Of a stretch of 64,000 nt of DNA, positions 45,017 through 53,549 are shown piece by piece. Where the stretch lies: NCBI RefSeq assembly GCF_003814875.1, contig NZ_RKQF01000001.1, positions 4,898,001 to 4,962,000 of the forward strand. Reading direction: 5' to 3'. The number at the start of each line of letters is the position of its first letter. Positions within the stretch are counted from its first letter, which is position 1. The position numbers and the translations under genes are program-made. This DNA is from Streptomyces sp. Ag109_O5-1 (GTDB taxonomy: Bacteria; Actinomycetota; Actinomycetes; Streptomycetales; Streptomycetaceae). The notes beneath the pieces are model-generated. The model was not told the origin of the DNA, made no database searches, and saw only the letters and a list, made by a program, of their open reading frames with translations.

Positions 45017-46723
45017 CTACAGCGGGACGATGTCCGGCGCTCCCAGCCTCGCCGCGTCCGCCGTCTGGTCGTCCGGCTGGAGCTGGGACTCGCGTTCCGC
45101 CTCCACCCGCTTCTCGTAGTGCTCGACCTCGCGTTCGATCTGGTCCTTGTCCCAGCCGAGGACCGGTGCCATCAGCTCGGCGGCCTCGCGGGCGCTGCGG
45201 GTGCCGCGGTCGAAGGTCTCGATGGAGATGCGGGTGCGGCGGGTGAGGACGTCGTCGAGGTGGCGGGCGCCCTCGTGGGAGGCCGCGTAGACCACCTCGG
45301 CGCGCAGATAGTCCTCGGCGGCCGACAGCGGCTCGCCCAGGCCGGGGTCGGCGGCGACGAGGTCGAGGATCTCGTCCGCCAGCGAGCCGTACCGGTTCAG
45401 CAGGTGTTCGACGCGCACCACATGGAGGCCGGTGCGGGCGGCGATCCGGGCCCGCGCGTTCCACATCGCCCGGTAGCCCTCCGCGCCGAGCAGCGGGATG
45501 TCCTCGGTGACGCACTCCGCGACCCGCATGTCGAGCCCGTGCACCGCCTCGTCGACGGCGTCCTTGGCCATCACCCGGTACGTCGTGTACTTGCCGCCGG
45601 CGACCACCACGAGCCCCGGCACCGGATGCGCGACCGTGTGCTCGCGGGACAGTTTGCTGGTGGCGTCGGACTCGCCGGCCAGCAGCGGCCGCAGCCCGGC
45701 GTACACGCCCTGGACGTCGTCGCGGGACAGCGGTACCGCGAGCACCGAGTTGACGTGGTTGAGCAGGTAGTCGATGTCGGCGCTGGAGGCGGCCGGGTGG
45801 GCCTTGTCGAGGTCCCAGTCGGTGTCGGTGGTGCCGATGATCCAGTGCCGGCCCCAGGGGATGACGAACAGGACCGACTTCTCGGTGCGCAGGATCAGGC
45901 CGGTCGTGGAGTGGATGCGGTCCTTCGGGACGACCAGATGGATGCCCTTGGACGCGCGGACGTGGAACTGGCCGCGCTCGCCGACCATCGCCTGGGTGTC
46001 ATCGGTCCACACCCCGGTCGCGTTGACGACCTGCTGGGCGCGGATCTCGTACTCCCCGCCGCCCTCCACGTCCTGCACCCGGGCCCCGACGACCCGTTCG
46101 CCCTCGCGCAGGAACCCGGTGACGCGCGCGCGGTTGGCGGCTTTCGCACCGTAGGACACCGCCGTGCGCACGAGGGTGGCGACATAGCGGGCGTCGTCCA
46201 TCTGGGCGTCGTAGTACTGGATCGCGCCGACCAGGGCGTCCTTGCGCAGCGCGGGCGCGACACGCAGGGCGTGATGGCGGGTCAGGTGACGGTGGGCGGG
46301 CAGGCCCCGGCCGTGGCTGCGGGCCATCGACATCGCGTCGTAGAGCGCGACGCCCGAGCCGGCGTACAGGCGCTCCCAGCCCTGGTGTTGGAGCGGGTAG
46401 AGGAACGGCACCGGCTTGACCAGGTGCGGGGCGAGCCGTTCCAGGAGCAGGCCGCGCTCCTTGAGTGCCTCGCGGACGAGGGCGAAGTCGAGCATCTCCA
46501 GATAGCGCAGGCCGCCGTGGATCAGTTTGCTGGACCTGCTGGAGGTGCCGGAGGCCCAGTCGCGGGCCTCGACGATGCCGGTGTTCAGGCCCCGGGTGGC
46601 CGCGTCCAGCGCGGTGCCCGCACCGACCACTCCGCCGCCCACCACCAGCACGTCCAGCTCGCGCTCGGCCATGGCCGCCAGGGACTCCGCACGCTGCTTT
46701 GGCCCCAGTGTCGCTGTCCTCAC
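45017..46723 (-). CDS. glpD: Glycerol-3-phosphate dehydrogenase (FAD, aerobic type)
   Basis: 568 residues from the GTG at 46723, preferred because GGGAGG lies 5 nt upstream; an ATG at 46747 is in frame. The FAD motif VLVVGGGVVGAGTALDAATRG (25-45 region), the active-site stretch SSRSSKLIHGGLRYLE and the C-terminal DAO_C domain (about 410-540) are all present. It oxidises glycerol 3-phosphate to dihydroxyacetone phosphate and passes electrons to the quinone pool at the inner face of the membrane. A palindrome upstream (46892-46918) may be its operator. Confidence 0.96.
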   Translation of the reverse strand: MRTATLGPKQRAESLAAMAERELDVLVVGGGVVGAGTALDAATRGLNTGIVEARDWASGTSSRSSKLIHGGLRYLEMLDFALVREALKERGLLLERLAPHLVKPVPFLYPLQHQGWERLYAGSGVALYDAMSMARSHGRGLPAHRHLTRHHALRVAPALRKDALVGAIQYYDAQMDDARYVATLVRTAVSYGAKAANRARVTGFLREGERVVGARVQDVEGGGEYEIRAQQVVNATGVWTDDTQAMVGERGQFHVRASKGIHLVVPKDRIHSTTGLILRTEKSVLFVIPWGRHWIIGTTDTDWDLDKAHPAASSADIDYLLNHVNSVLAVPLSRDDVQGVYAGLRPLLAGESDATSKLSREHTVAHPVPGLVVVAGGKYTTYRVMAKDAVDEAVHGLDMRVAECVTEDIPLLGAEGYRAMWNARARIAARTGLHVVRVEHLLNRYGSLADEILDLVAADPGLGEPLSAAEDYLRAEVVYAASHEGARHLDDVLTRRTRISIETFDRGTRSAREAAELMAPVLGWDKDQIEREVEHYEKRVEAERESQLQPDDQTADAARLGAPDIVPL

Positions 46724-46891
46724 CGCTGCCTCCCGCTCTGCCGCCATCGGTCATCGCTCGTCGTCGGTCATCGGTCGCGCCGGCCGCACCGGGCAGCCGG
46801 GGCCCACCCCAAATTCTGACCGGCTTGCCCGACTTCAGCCACCACTCGCCCCCAGCCTGTGGACAACGGTCCCCGAACCCCCGGAAGACAC

Positions 46892-46918
46892 ATGAACACA
46901 ATCCCGCATAACGTTCAT
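46892..46918. promoter_or_regulatory. Palindrome upstream of glpD, candidate operator
   Basis: ATGAAC (46892-46897) and GTTCAT (46913-46918) form an inverted repeat with a 15-nt centre, in an AT-richer stretch between divergent glpD and the dehydrogenase gene. The half-sites resemble DeoR-family GlpR sites (GTTCG/CGAAC), but this is weak. Confidence 0.3.
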
Positions 46919-47012
46919 ATTTACTCCTAGTCTGACATTGCGCTTCGCTCATCCTGTCCACCGGGCTTGCGCACCTGTCCCGCTTCGGTTACTGGGAAGG
47001 ACTGCCCACGCC

Positions 47013-48221
47013 ATGCCCGCAGACCTCGCCGTCATCGGACTCGGTCCCTACGGCCTGCCCCTCGCGCAGGCCGCCGTGACCGCCGGCATCTCCACGATCG
47101 GGTACGCCACCGGTCCGGAGGCGGGTTCGCTCAGCCCCGCCGAGCTGCGCCGGATGCTCTCGGGGGGCTTCCGGGCGGCCAAGGACCCGGCCGAGCTGGG
47201 GCGGGTGCGGACGGCCGTGATCTGCGCGCCGACCTCGCGCGGCGCCGACGGCGGCCTCGACCTGAGCCAGGTGGAGGCCGCCGCCCGCACCCTGGCCGAG
47301 CGGCTGCGTCCGTACACGACGGTGATCCTGGAGTCGCCGGTCCACCCGGGCACGACGGAGGACTTCCTGCGCCCCCTGCTGGAGAAGGGCTCCGGACTGC
47401 GGGCGGGCCGCGACTTCCACCTCGCCTACTCCCCCAGCCGGGTGGACCCCGGCAACCGCGACTTCACCCCGGCCAACACCCCCAAGGTCATCGGCGGTCT
47501 CACGCCCGCGTGCACCGAGTCGGCCGCCGCGTTCTACGGCCGGCTCACCGACAAGGTGGTACGCGCGCGTGGCCCGCGCGAGGCCGAGACCGTGCAGCTC
47601 CTGGAGACCAACTTCCGGCATGTCAACATCGCCCTCGTCAACGAGATGGCGGTGCTCTGCCACGAACTGGGCGTCGACCTGTGGGACGTCATCCGCTGCG
47701 CGGAGACCAAGCCGTTCGGCTTCCAGGCCTTCCGCCCCGGGCCCGGTGTGGGCGGCCACGGCGTCTCCCAGGACCTGTCCGGCCTCGCCGGCCGCGGCCT
47801 GCGGATGGTGGAACTGGCCCAGCAGGTCAACACCCGGATGCCGGGTTACGTCGTCCAGCGCGCCGCCGCCCTCCTCAACGAGCACGGCAAGTCGGCCCGC
47901 GGCGCGCGCGTGCTGCTGCTCGGCGTCACCTACAAGCCCGACCTCGCCGACCAGCAGAGCACCCCCGCGCGGGAGATCGCGATCCGGCTGATGGAGCTGG
48001 GCGCCTCGGTCAGCTACCACGACCCGCACATCTCGTCCTGGAGCGTCCTGGACCGCCCGGTTCCGCGCGCGGACTCCCTGTACGAGGCGGCCGCCGACGC
48101 CGACCTGACGATCCTGGTCCAGCAGCACCGGACGTACGACCTCCAGGGACTGTCGGTGAAGGCGCAGCTGCTGCTGGACACGCGCGGGGCGACGCCGACG
48201 GGGGCGGCACACCGGCTCTGA
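47013..48221 (+). CDS. Nucleotide-sugar dehydrogenase homologue lacking the catalytic Cys
   Basis: 402 residues. The N-terminal Rossmann domain (LAVIGLGPYGLPLAQ), the central helix and the C-terminal UDP-binding domain (LLLGVTYKPDLADQQSTPA) of the UDP-glucose/UDP-N-acetylmannosamine dehydrogenase family are intact. However, the active-site PGPGVGGHC reads PGPGVGGHG (G250 in place of the nucleophilic Cys), while K233 (ETKPFGFQ) and D254 remain. The second oxidation step goes through a thioester on this Cys, so a normal product is unlikely. Start at the ATG 47013, GGAAGGA upstream. It could be an altered enzyme or a binding protein. Confidence 0.85.
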   Translation: MPADLAVIGLGPYGLPLAQAAVTAGISTIGYATGPEAGSLSPAELRRMLSGGFRAAKDPAELGRVRTAVICAPTSRGADGGLDLSQVEAAARTLAERLRPYTTVILESPVHPGTTEDFLRPLLEKGSGLRAGRDFHLAYSPSRVDPGNRDFTPANTPKVIGGLTPACTESAAAFYGRLTDKVVRARGPREAETVQLLETNFRHVNIALVNEMAVLCHELGVDLWDVIRCAETKPFGFQAFRPGPGVGGHGVSQDLSGLAGRGLRMVELAQQVNTRMPGYVVQRAAALLNEHGKSARGARVLLLGVTYKPDLADQQSTPAREIAIRLMELGASVSYHDPHISSWSVLDRPVPRADSLYEAAADADLTILVQQHRTYDLQGLSVKAQLLLDTRGATPTGAAHRL

Positions 48222-48277
48222 GCGCCGCCCGCGCGCTCCTCCTCGCAACCCTCCTCCCCGCACCCTCCTCCTCGCAC

Positions 48278-48316
48278 GCGGAAGGCCGGTCACCCACCCG
48301 GGGTGACCGGCCTTCC
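48278..48316. terminator. Bidirectional terminator between convergent genes
   Basis: CGGAAGGCCGGTCACC (48278-48293) pairs perfectly with GGTGACCGGCCTTCCG (48301-48316) around a 7-nt loop. It separates the dehydrogenase homologue from guaB3. Confidence 0.85.
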
Positions 48317-48330
48317 GGCTGCCGTGAGGC

Positions 48331-49455
48331 CTATCGCTTGTGCTGCGAGTCCGCCACCGTCACCTCGACGCGCTGGAACTCCTTCAGCTCGCTGTAGCCG
48401 GTGGTGGCCATCGCGCGGCGCAGGGCGCCGAAGAGGTTCATCGAGCCGTCGGGGGTGTGGGACGGGCCGGTGAGGATCTCCTCGATGGTGCCGACAGTGC
48501 CGAGGTCGACCTTCTTGCCGCGCGGCAGCTCCTCGTTGACGGCCTCCATGCCCCAGTGGTGGCCCTTGCCCGGCGCGTCGGTCGCGCGGGCCAGCGGGGA
48601 GCCCATCATCACCGAGTCGGCGCCGCAAGCGATCGCCTTGGGGAGGTCGCCGGACCAGCCGACACCGCCGTCGGCGATGACGTGCACGTAGCGGCCGCCG
48701 GACTCGTCCATGTAGTCGCGGCGGGCGGCGGCCACGTCGGCGACCGCGGTGGCCATCGGGACCTGGATGCCGAGCACGTTGCGCGTGGTGTGCGCGGCGC
48801 CGCCGCCGAAGCCGACGAGGACGCCCGCCGCGCCCGTGCGCATCAGGTGCAGGGCCGCCGTGTAGGTGGCGCAGCCGCCGACGATCACCGGGACGTCGAG
48901 CTCGTAGATGAACTGCTTCAGGTTCAGCGGCTCGTGCGAGGACGAGACGTGCTCCGCGGAGACCGTCGTACCGCGGATGACGAAGATGTCCACGCCCGCG
49001 TCCACGACCGCCTTGGAGAACTGCGCGGTGCGCTGCGGGGAGAGCGCGGCCGCCGTGACCACGCCGGAGTCGCGCACCTCCTTGATGCGCGCGCCGATCA
49101 GCTCCTCCTTGATGGGGGCGGAGTAGATCTCCTGGAGGCGGCGGGTGGCGGTGTCGGCGTCCAGCCCGATGATCTCGTCGAGCAGCGGCTGCGGGTCCTC
49201 GTGCCGCGTCCAGAGGCCTTCGAGGTTGAGGACGCCGAGGCCGCCGAGCTCGCCGATACGGATCGCGGTGGCCGGGGAGACGACCGAGTCCATGGGGGCG
49301 GCCAGGAACGGCAGCTCGAAGCGGTAGGCGTCGATCTGCCAGGCGATCGAGACCTCCTTCGGGTCCCGCGTACGGCGGCTGGGGACGACGGCGATGTCGT
49401 CGAAGGCGTACGCCCGGCGGCCGCGCTTGCCGCGCCCGATCTCGATCTCAGTCAC
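48331..49455 (-). CDS. guaB3: GuaB3-family IMP dehydrogenase-related protein
   Basis: 374 residues with the IMPDH TIM barrel but no CBS domains; GuaB3-type N-terminus (GRGKRGRRAYAFDDIAVVPSRRTRDP). The loop that holds the catalytic Cys in IMPDH (GPGSICTTR in guaB next door) reads GFGGGAAHTTR, so the Cys is replaced by His (about H222). That argues against IMP oxidation by the usual covalent route. A regulatory or different purine reaction has been proposed for this family. It lies 106 bp downstream of guaB, separated by a hairpin. Confidence 0.92.
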   Translation of the reverse strand: MTEIEIGRGKRGRRAYAFDDIAVVPSRRTRDPKEVSIAWQIDAYRFELPFLAAPMDSVVSPATAIRIGELGGLGVLNLEGLWTRHEDPQPLLDEIIGLDADTATRRLQEIYSAPIKEELIGARIKEVRDSGVVTAAALSPQRTAQFSKAVVDAGVDIFVIRGTTVSAEHVSSSHEPLNLKQFIYELDVPVIVGGCATYTAALHLMRTGAAGVLVGFGGGAAHTTRNVLGIQVPMATAVADVAAARRDYMDESGGRYVHVIADGGVGWSGDLPKAIACGADSVMMGSPLARATDAPGKGHHWGMEAVNEELPRGKKVDLGTVGTIEEILTGPSHTPDGSMNLFGALRRAMATTGYSELKEFQRVEVTVADSQHKR

Positions 49456-49513
49456 GTCTGTGGCCTTTCCCTCTGCGTTTCAGCGTCTTCCAGTATCGCC
49501 GACGGGCAAGGCA

Positions 49514-49544
49514 AGGGCGGCCCCGGTGTGTCCGGGACCGCCCT
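49514..49544 (-). terminator. Terminator between guaB and guaB3
   Basis: AGGGCGGCCCCGG (49514-49526) pairs with CCGGGACCGCCCT (49532-49544) with one mismatch and a 5-nt loop, right after the guaB stop codon (49561). Confidence 0.65.
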
Positions 49545-49560
49545 CGGGAAAGGCTGGTGA

Positions 49561-51063
49561 CTACTTGCGGCTGTAGTTCGGCGCCTCGACCGTCATCTGG
49601 ATGTCGTGCGGGTGGCTCTCCTTGAGGCCCGCGGCGGTGATCCGCACGAAGCGGCCCTTGGACTCCATCTCGTCGACGGTGGCCGCGCCCACATAGCCCA
49701 TGGTCTGGCGCAGACCGCCGACGAGCTGGTGCAGCACGTTGGCGAGCGGGCCGCGGTAGGGCACCTGGCCCTCGACGCCCTCGGGGACGAGCTTGTCGTC
49801 GGAGGAGACCTCGGCCTGGAAGTAGCGGTCCTTGGAGTAGGACTTGCCCTGGCCGCGCGACTGCATGGCGCCGAGCGAGCCCATGCCGCGGTACGACTTG
49901 AACTGCTTGCCGTTGATGAAGAGCAGCTCGCCGGGCGACTCCTCGCAGCCGGCGAGGAGGCTGCCGAGCATCACGGTGTCGGCGCCGGCCGCGAGGGCCT
50001 TGCCGATGTCGCCGGAGTACTGCAGGCCGCCGTCGCCGATGAGCGGGACACCGGCCGGGCGGGCGGCGAGGGAGGCCTCGTAGATGGCGGTGACCTGGGG
50101 GACGCCGATGCCGGCGACCACGCGGGTGGTGCAGATGGAGCCGGGGCCCACGCCGACCTTGATGCCGTCGACACCGGCGTCGATCAGTGCCTGCGCGCCG
50201 TCGCGGGTGGCGACGTTGCCGCCGATCACGTCGACGTTCACGCTCGACTTGATCTTCGCCATCCAGCTGAGGGCGTTGCTGTTGTGACCGTGCGAGGTGT
50301 CGACGACCAGGAAGTCCACGCCGGCCTCGGCGAGCGCCTGGGCCCGCTCCAGGGCCTCGGGGCTGGCACCCACGGCGGCACCGACGAGCAGGCGGCCCTC
50401 GGAGTCCTTGGCGGCGTTCGGGTACTTCTCGGCCTTGACGAAGTCCTTGACGGTGATCAGGCCCTTGAGGACGCCTTCGCCGTCGACCAGCGGCAGCTTC
50501 TCGATCTTGTGCTTGCGCAGCAGCTGAATGGCCTCGCTGCCGGAGATGCCGACGTTGCCGGTGACCAGCGGCATCGGGGTCATGACCTCGCGCACCTGGC
50601 GGCTGCGGTCGGACTCGAAGGCCATGTCACGGTTGGTGACGATGCCCAGCAGCTTGCCGTCCGGGTCGGTGACCGGCACACCGCTGATGCGGAACTTGGC
50701 GCACAGCGCGTCGGCCTCGGCGAGGGTCGCCTCCGGGTGCACCGTGATCGGGTCGGTGACCATGCCGGACTCGGACCGCTTGACCAGGTCGACCTGGTTG
50801 ACCTGGTCCTCGACGGACAGGTTGCGGTGCAGCACGCCGACGCCGCCGAGGCGGGCCATCGCGATCGCCATGCGGGACTCGGTCACCTTGTCCATCGCCG
50901 CGGAGAGCAGCGGGATGTTGACCCGGACGTTGCGGGAGATACGGGACGAGGTGTCGACCGCGTTGGGGAGCACTTCGGATGCGCCCGGCAGCAGCAGCAC
51001 GTCGTCGTAGGTCAGCCCGAGTGTCGCGAATTTTCCGGGCACTCCGTCGACGTTGGCAGTCAT
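49561..51063 (-). CDS. guaB: IMP dehydrogenase
   Basis: 500 residues, full length. Barrel N-terminus with TYDDVLLLPGASEVLP, two CBS domains (about 100-215), then the catalytic loop GPGSICTTRVV with nucleophile C311 and the flap with GSLGAMQSRGQGKSYSKDRY. It oxidises IMP to XMP with NAD+, the committed step to GMP, followed by GuaA (17977-19557). The CBS pair is the site of adenosine/guanosine nucleotide control in this family. Confidence 0.98.
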   Translation of the reverse strand: MTANVDGVPGKFATLGLTYDDVLLLPGASEVLPNAVDTSSRISRNVRVNIPLLSAAMDKVTESRMAIAMARLGGVGVLHRNLSVEDQVNQVDLVKRSESGMVTDPITVHPEATLAEADALCAKFRISGVPVTDPDGKLLGIVTNRDMAFESDRSRQVREVMTPMPLVTGNVGISGSEAIQLLRKHKIEKLPLVDGEGVLKGLITVKDFVKAEKYPNAAKDSEGRLLVGAAVGASPEALERAQALAEAGVDFLVVDTSHGHNSNALSWMAKIKSSVNVDVIGGNVATRDGAQALIDAGVDGIKVGVGPGSICTTRVVAGIGVPQVTAIYEASLAARPAGVPLIGDGGLQYSGDIGKALAAGADTVMLGSLLAGCEESPGELLFINGKQFKSYRGMGSLGAMQSRGQGKSYSKDRYFQAEVSSDDKLVPEGVEGQVPYRGPLANVLHQLVGGLRQTMGYVGAATVDEMESKGRFVRITAAGLKESHPHDIQMTVEAPNYSRK

Positions 51064-51250
51064 GACACCTTCCCCAAATGGCCTTGAACGGTGCGGATGT
51101 CCATGCTAACGGGAAGCACGGGTCCCAAATTCCACGGTACGACTCAGCTCCGGGCTTCGTATGTTCGTACGGAAACGGGAGTACGCCTGTTCATCGGGGG
51201 CGGTTGAACCCGTTCGGCCAGGGTGGTTGAACCGCGTCGGCCACTGCCGG

Positions 51251-51928
51251 CTACTGCTCGGCCAGCGCCCGCAGCCGGCTCAGCGCCCGGTGCTGGGCCA
51301 CCCGCACCGCGCCCGGTGACATTCCCAACATCTGGCCGGTCTCCTCGGCGGTGAGACCCACCGCGATACGGAGCAGCAGCAGCTCGCGCTGGTTCTCGGG
51401 GAGGTTGGCCAGGAGTTTCTTGGCCCATTCGGCGTCGCTGCTGAGCAGCGCCCGCTCCTCGGGACCGAGGGAGTCGTCGGGGCGTTCCGGCATCTCGTCC
51501 GAGGGGACGGCCGTGGAGCCCGGGTGGCGCATCGCGGCCCTTTGCAGGTCGGCGACCTTGTGGGAGGCGATCGCGAAGACGAAGGCCTCGAAGGGGCGGC
51601 CGGTGTCGCGATAGCGGGGCAGGGCCAGGAGGACCGCCACGCAGACCTCCTGGGCGAGGTCCTCGACGAAGTGCCGGGCGTCGCCCGGCAGACGGGACAG
51701 GCGCGTACGGCAATAGCGCAGCGCGAGTGGGTGGACATGGGCGAGCAGGTCGTGCGTGGCCTGCTCGTCCCCGTCTACGGCGCGGTGGACGAGAGCACCG
51801 ATCGTCCCTATGGCAGTGACCGCCTCGTCCTCGCGCATCGGTCCATGGTGCCCTGCCGCCGTCGGCTGCGTGGCACCGCGTCCGTCGTTGTGCACCGAAG
51901 CGTTATGAGCAGGTGCGCCGGCACTCAT
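51251..51928 (-). CDS. ECF-type sigma factor (SigD-like)
   Basis: 225 residues from the ATG at 51928 (GGGGAGG upstream; an ATG at 51838 is an alternative). Region 2 has ALRYCRTRLSRLP and FVEDLAQEVCVAVLLALPRYRDTGRPFEAFVFAIASHKVADLQRAA (read in parts). Region 4 has LPENQRELLLLRIAVGLTAEETGQMLGMSPGAVRVAQHRALSRL. This closely resembles mycobacterial SigD. It lies upstream of guaB and downstream of bldM, all on the minus strand. No anti-sigma factor gene is adjacent. Confidence 0.9.
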   Translation of the reverse strand: MSAGAPAHNASVHNDGRGATQPTAAGHHGPMREDEAVTAIGTIGALVHRAVDGDEQATHDLLAHVHPLALRYCRTRLSRLPGDARHFVEDLAQEVCVAVLLALPRYRDTGRPFEAFVFAIASHKVADLQRAAMRHPGSTAVPSDEMPERPDDSLGPEERALLSSDAEWAKKLLANLPENQRELLLLRIAVGLTAEETGQMLGMSPGAVRVAQHRALSRLRALAEQ

Positions 51929-52115
51929 CCCCTGCGCCCTCCCCTTCCGCTCGAACGACTCGTCCCCGAGAGACTCCACACCTCAAGGATGCGGCATCCG
52001 CGCCGAAACGAGCAGCGGCCCTGCGGCGATCCGCCTTGCGAACCCCGCCCACCATGGGGTAGGCGGGGGCTTCCGGTCGGTCCGCATCCCCGCTGCGGCG
52101 CAGCTCACCGCCGTA

Positions 52116-52727
52116 CTAACGGACCAGTCCCCAGCGGAAACCGAGGGCCACCGCGTGGGCGCGGTCGGAGGCGCCGAGCTTCTTGAAGAGGCGCCGGGCG
52201 TGGGTCTTCACGGTGTCCTCGGAGAGGAACAGCTCGCGGCCGATCTCGGCGTTGGAGCGGCCGTGGCTCATGCCCTCCAGGACCTGGATCTCACGCGCGG
52301 TGAGGGTGGGCGCGGCGCCCATCTCGGCCGAGCGCAGGCGCCGGGGTGCGAGGCGCCAGGTCGGGTCGGCGAGGGCCTGGGTCACGGTGGCCCGCAGTTC
52401 GGCGCGCGAGGCGTCCTTGTGCAGGTAGCCGCGGGCGCCGGCGGCGACGGCCAGGGCCACGCCGTCCAGGTCCTCGGCGACCGTGAGCATGATGATGCGC
52501 GCGCCGGGGTCGGCGGACAGCAGCCGGCGCACGGTCTCGACGCCGCCCAGTCCGGGCATGCGCACGTCCATCAGAATCAGGTCGGAGCGGTCGGCGCCCC
52601 AGCGGCGGAGGACTTCCTCGCCGTTGGCCGCCGTCGTCACGCGCTCGACGCCGGGCACGGTCGCGACCGCGCGGCGCAGCGCCTCTCGGGCAAGCGGGGA
52701 GTCGTCGCAGACGAGGACGGATGTCAT
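52116..52727 (-). CDS. bldM: BldM, developmental response regulator
   Basis: 203 residues, matching BldM of Streptomyces from memory. The receiver domain has acidic D8/D9, D54 (LILMDVRMPG) and the conserved Lys (GYLHKDAS); the C-terminal LuxR-type HTH has ILTAREIQVLEGMSHG-like and EDTVKTHARRLFKKL. BldM is reported to act without phosphorylation at D54. It binds DNA as a homodimer, or with WhiI, to activate aerial growth and spore genes. The promoter 125 nt upstream is a perfect SigmaBldN-type site. It is divergent from whiD across 381 bp. Confidence 0.97.
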   Translation of the reverse strand: MTSVLVCDDSPLAREALRRAVATVPGVERVTTAANGEEVLRRWGADRSDLILMDVRMPGLGGVETVRRLLSADPGARIIMLTVAEDLDGVALAVAAGARGYLHKDASRAELRATVTQALADPTWRLAPRRLRSAEMGAAPTLTAREIQVLEGMSHGRSNAEIGRELFLSEDTVKTHARRLFKKLGASDRAHAVALGFRWGLVR

Positions 52728-52851
52728 GACCGCCCTCCGCAGCTGATGCGCGTCACCTTGAGCCTCCAGGCTGGTACGGAATCGTCACCTGTGCGGTCGA
52801 ACGTCTCGGACGCCTGCCCGAGCGCTTGTTGCTTCAACCGCCACCGCACTC

Positions 52852-52879
52852 TCAACGACGGTCACTCGAAAGAGTTACG
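52852..52879 (-). promoter_or_regulatory. SigmaBldN-type promoter of bldM
   Basis: On the minus strand CGTAAC (52874-52879), a 16-nt spacer and CGTTGA (52852-52857) match the SigmaBldN consensus exactly. The start of transcription would be near 52845, giving a leader of about 115 nt. Confidence 0.9.
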
Positions 52880-53108
52880 GGGCTGCATGCCGTCTTCGGC
52901 ACTCTACGTGAGGGGGCGGACACGGTGGAGACATGGACGTCAGACCCTCAACTTTTCATCACATCCAATGCCCCATTTAGCCCTTTTTCTTCCCGTTTCA
53001 CGGTGTCTGGGGCTAGATTGCCAATGAGTCATATTTTCATCTCTCTAGACCGGAGATGTACGGTCGTTGGCACCGTATCCGCCCAGAACGGCTACAAGGG
53101 GTCACGTA

Positions 53109-53438
53109 ATGGCAGATTTCTCCCGCCTTCCCGGACCGAACGCGGACCTGTGGGACTGGCAGCTCCTGGCCGCCTGCCGCGGGGTCGACAGCTCGCTCTT
53201 CTTCCATCCCGAGGGCGAGCGCGGGGCGGCTCGGAGTGCCCGTGAGAACTCGGCCAAGGAGGTCTGCATGAGGTGCCCGGTCCGCGCGGAGTGCGCGGCG
53301 CACGCGCTGGCGGTACGCGAGCCGTACGGCGTATGGGGCGGCCTGACCGAGGACGAGCGCGAAGAGCTCATGGGGCGGGCACGCAACAGGCTGGTGTCGG
53401 CATCGACGACCAGCGGCGGCTCCGCCTCGGACACCTGA
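53109..53438 (+). CDS. whiD: WhiD, iron-sulfur sporulation protein (Wbl family)
   Basis: 109 residues. Four cluster-binding cysteines, C23, C53, C56 and C62 (CxxC in VCMRCPVRAEC), and the GVWGG turn (74-78) followed by a basic stretch are exactly in place. WhiD carries a [4Fe-4S] cluster, binds the principal sigma factor SigmaHrdB and is needed for spore maturation. The ATG at 53109 follows AAGGGG; an upstream in-frame start at 53067 would add 14 residues without homology. The long AT-richer region before it (52728-53108) is shared with bldM. Confidence 0.97.
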   Translation: MADFSRLPGPNADLWDWQLLAACRGVDSSLFFHPEGERGAARSARENSAKEVCMRCPVRAECAAHALAVREPYGVWGGLTEDEREELMGRARNRLVSASTTSGGSASDT

Positions 53439-53490
53439 AAGAACGTTTCTTCAATCTATTGACAACCTGTTGACGATCCGACCGGCGATC

Positions 53491-53538
53491 GGGCACGCGT
53501 GCGCGCCCGGGACCTTCGCCGGGCACACGCGCGTGCCC
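53491..53538. terminator. Terminator between whiD and the LysR gene
   Basis: GGGCACGCGTGCGCG-like arm (53491-53507) and CACACGCGCGTGCCC (53524-53538) form a long GC-rich stem with small internal mismatches between two convergent genes. Confidence 0.55.
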
Positions 53539-53549
53539 GCCGCCTTTCG

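Noticed and set aside
44966..46819. Long plus-strand frames opposite glpD, guaB, guaA, groEL1 and the kinases
   Set aside because: These are Asp/Gly/Val/Arg-rich mirror frames produced by high third-position GC; the opposite strand carries complete, known proteins.
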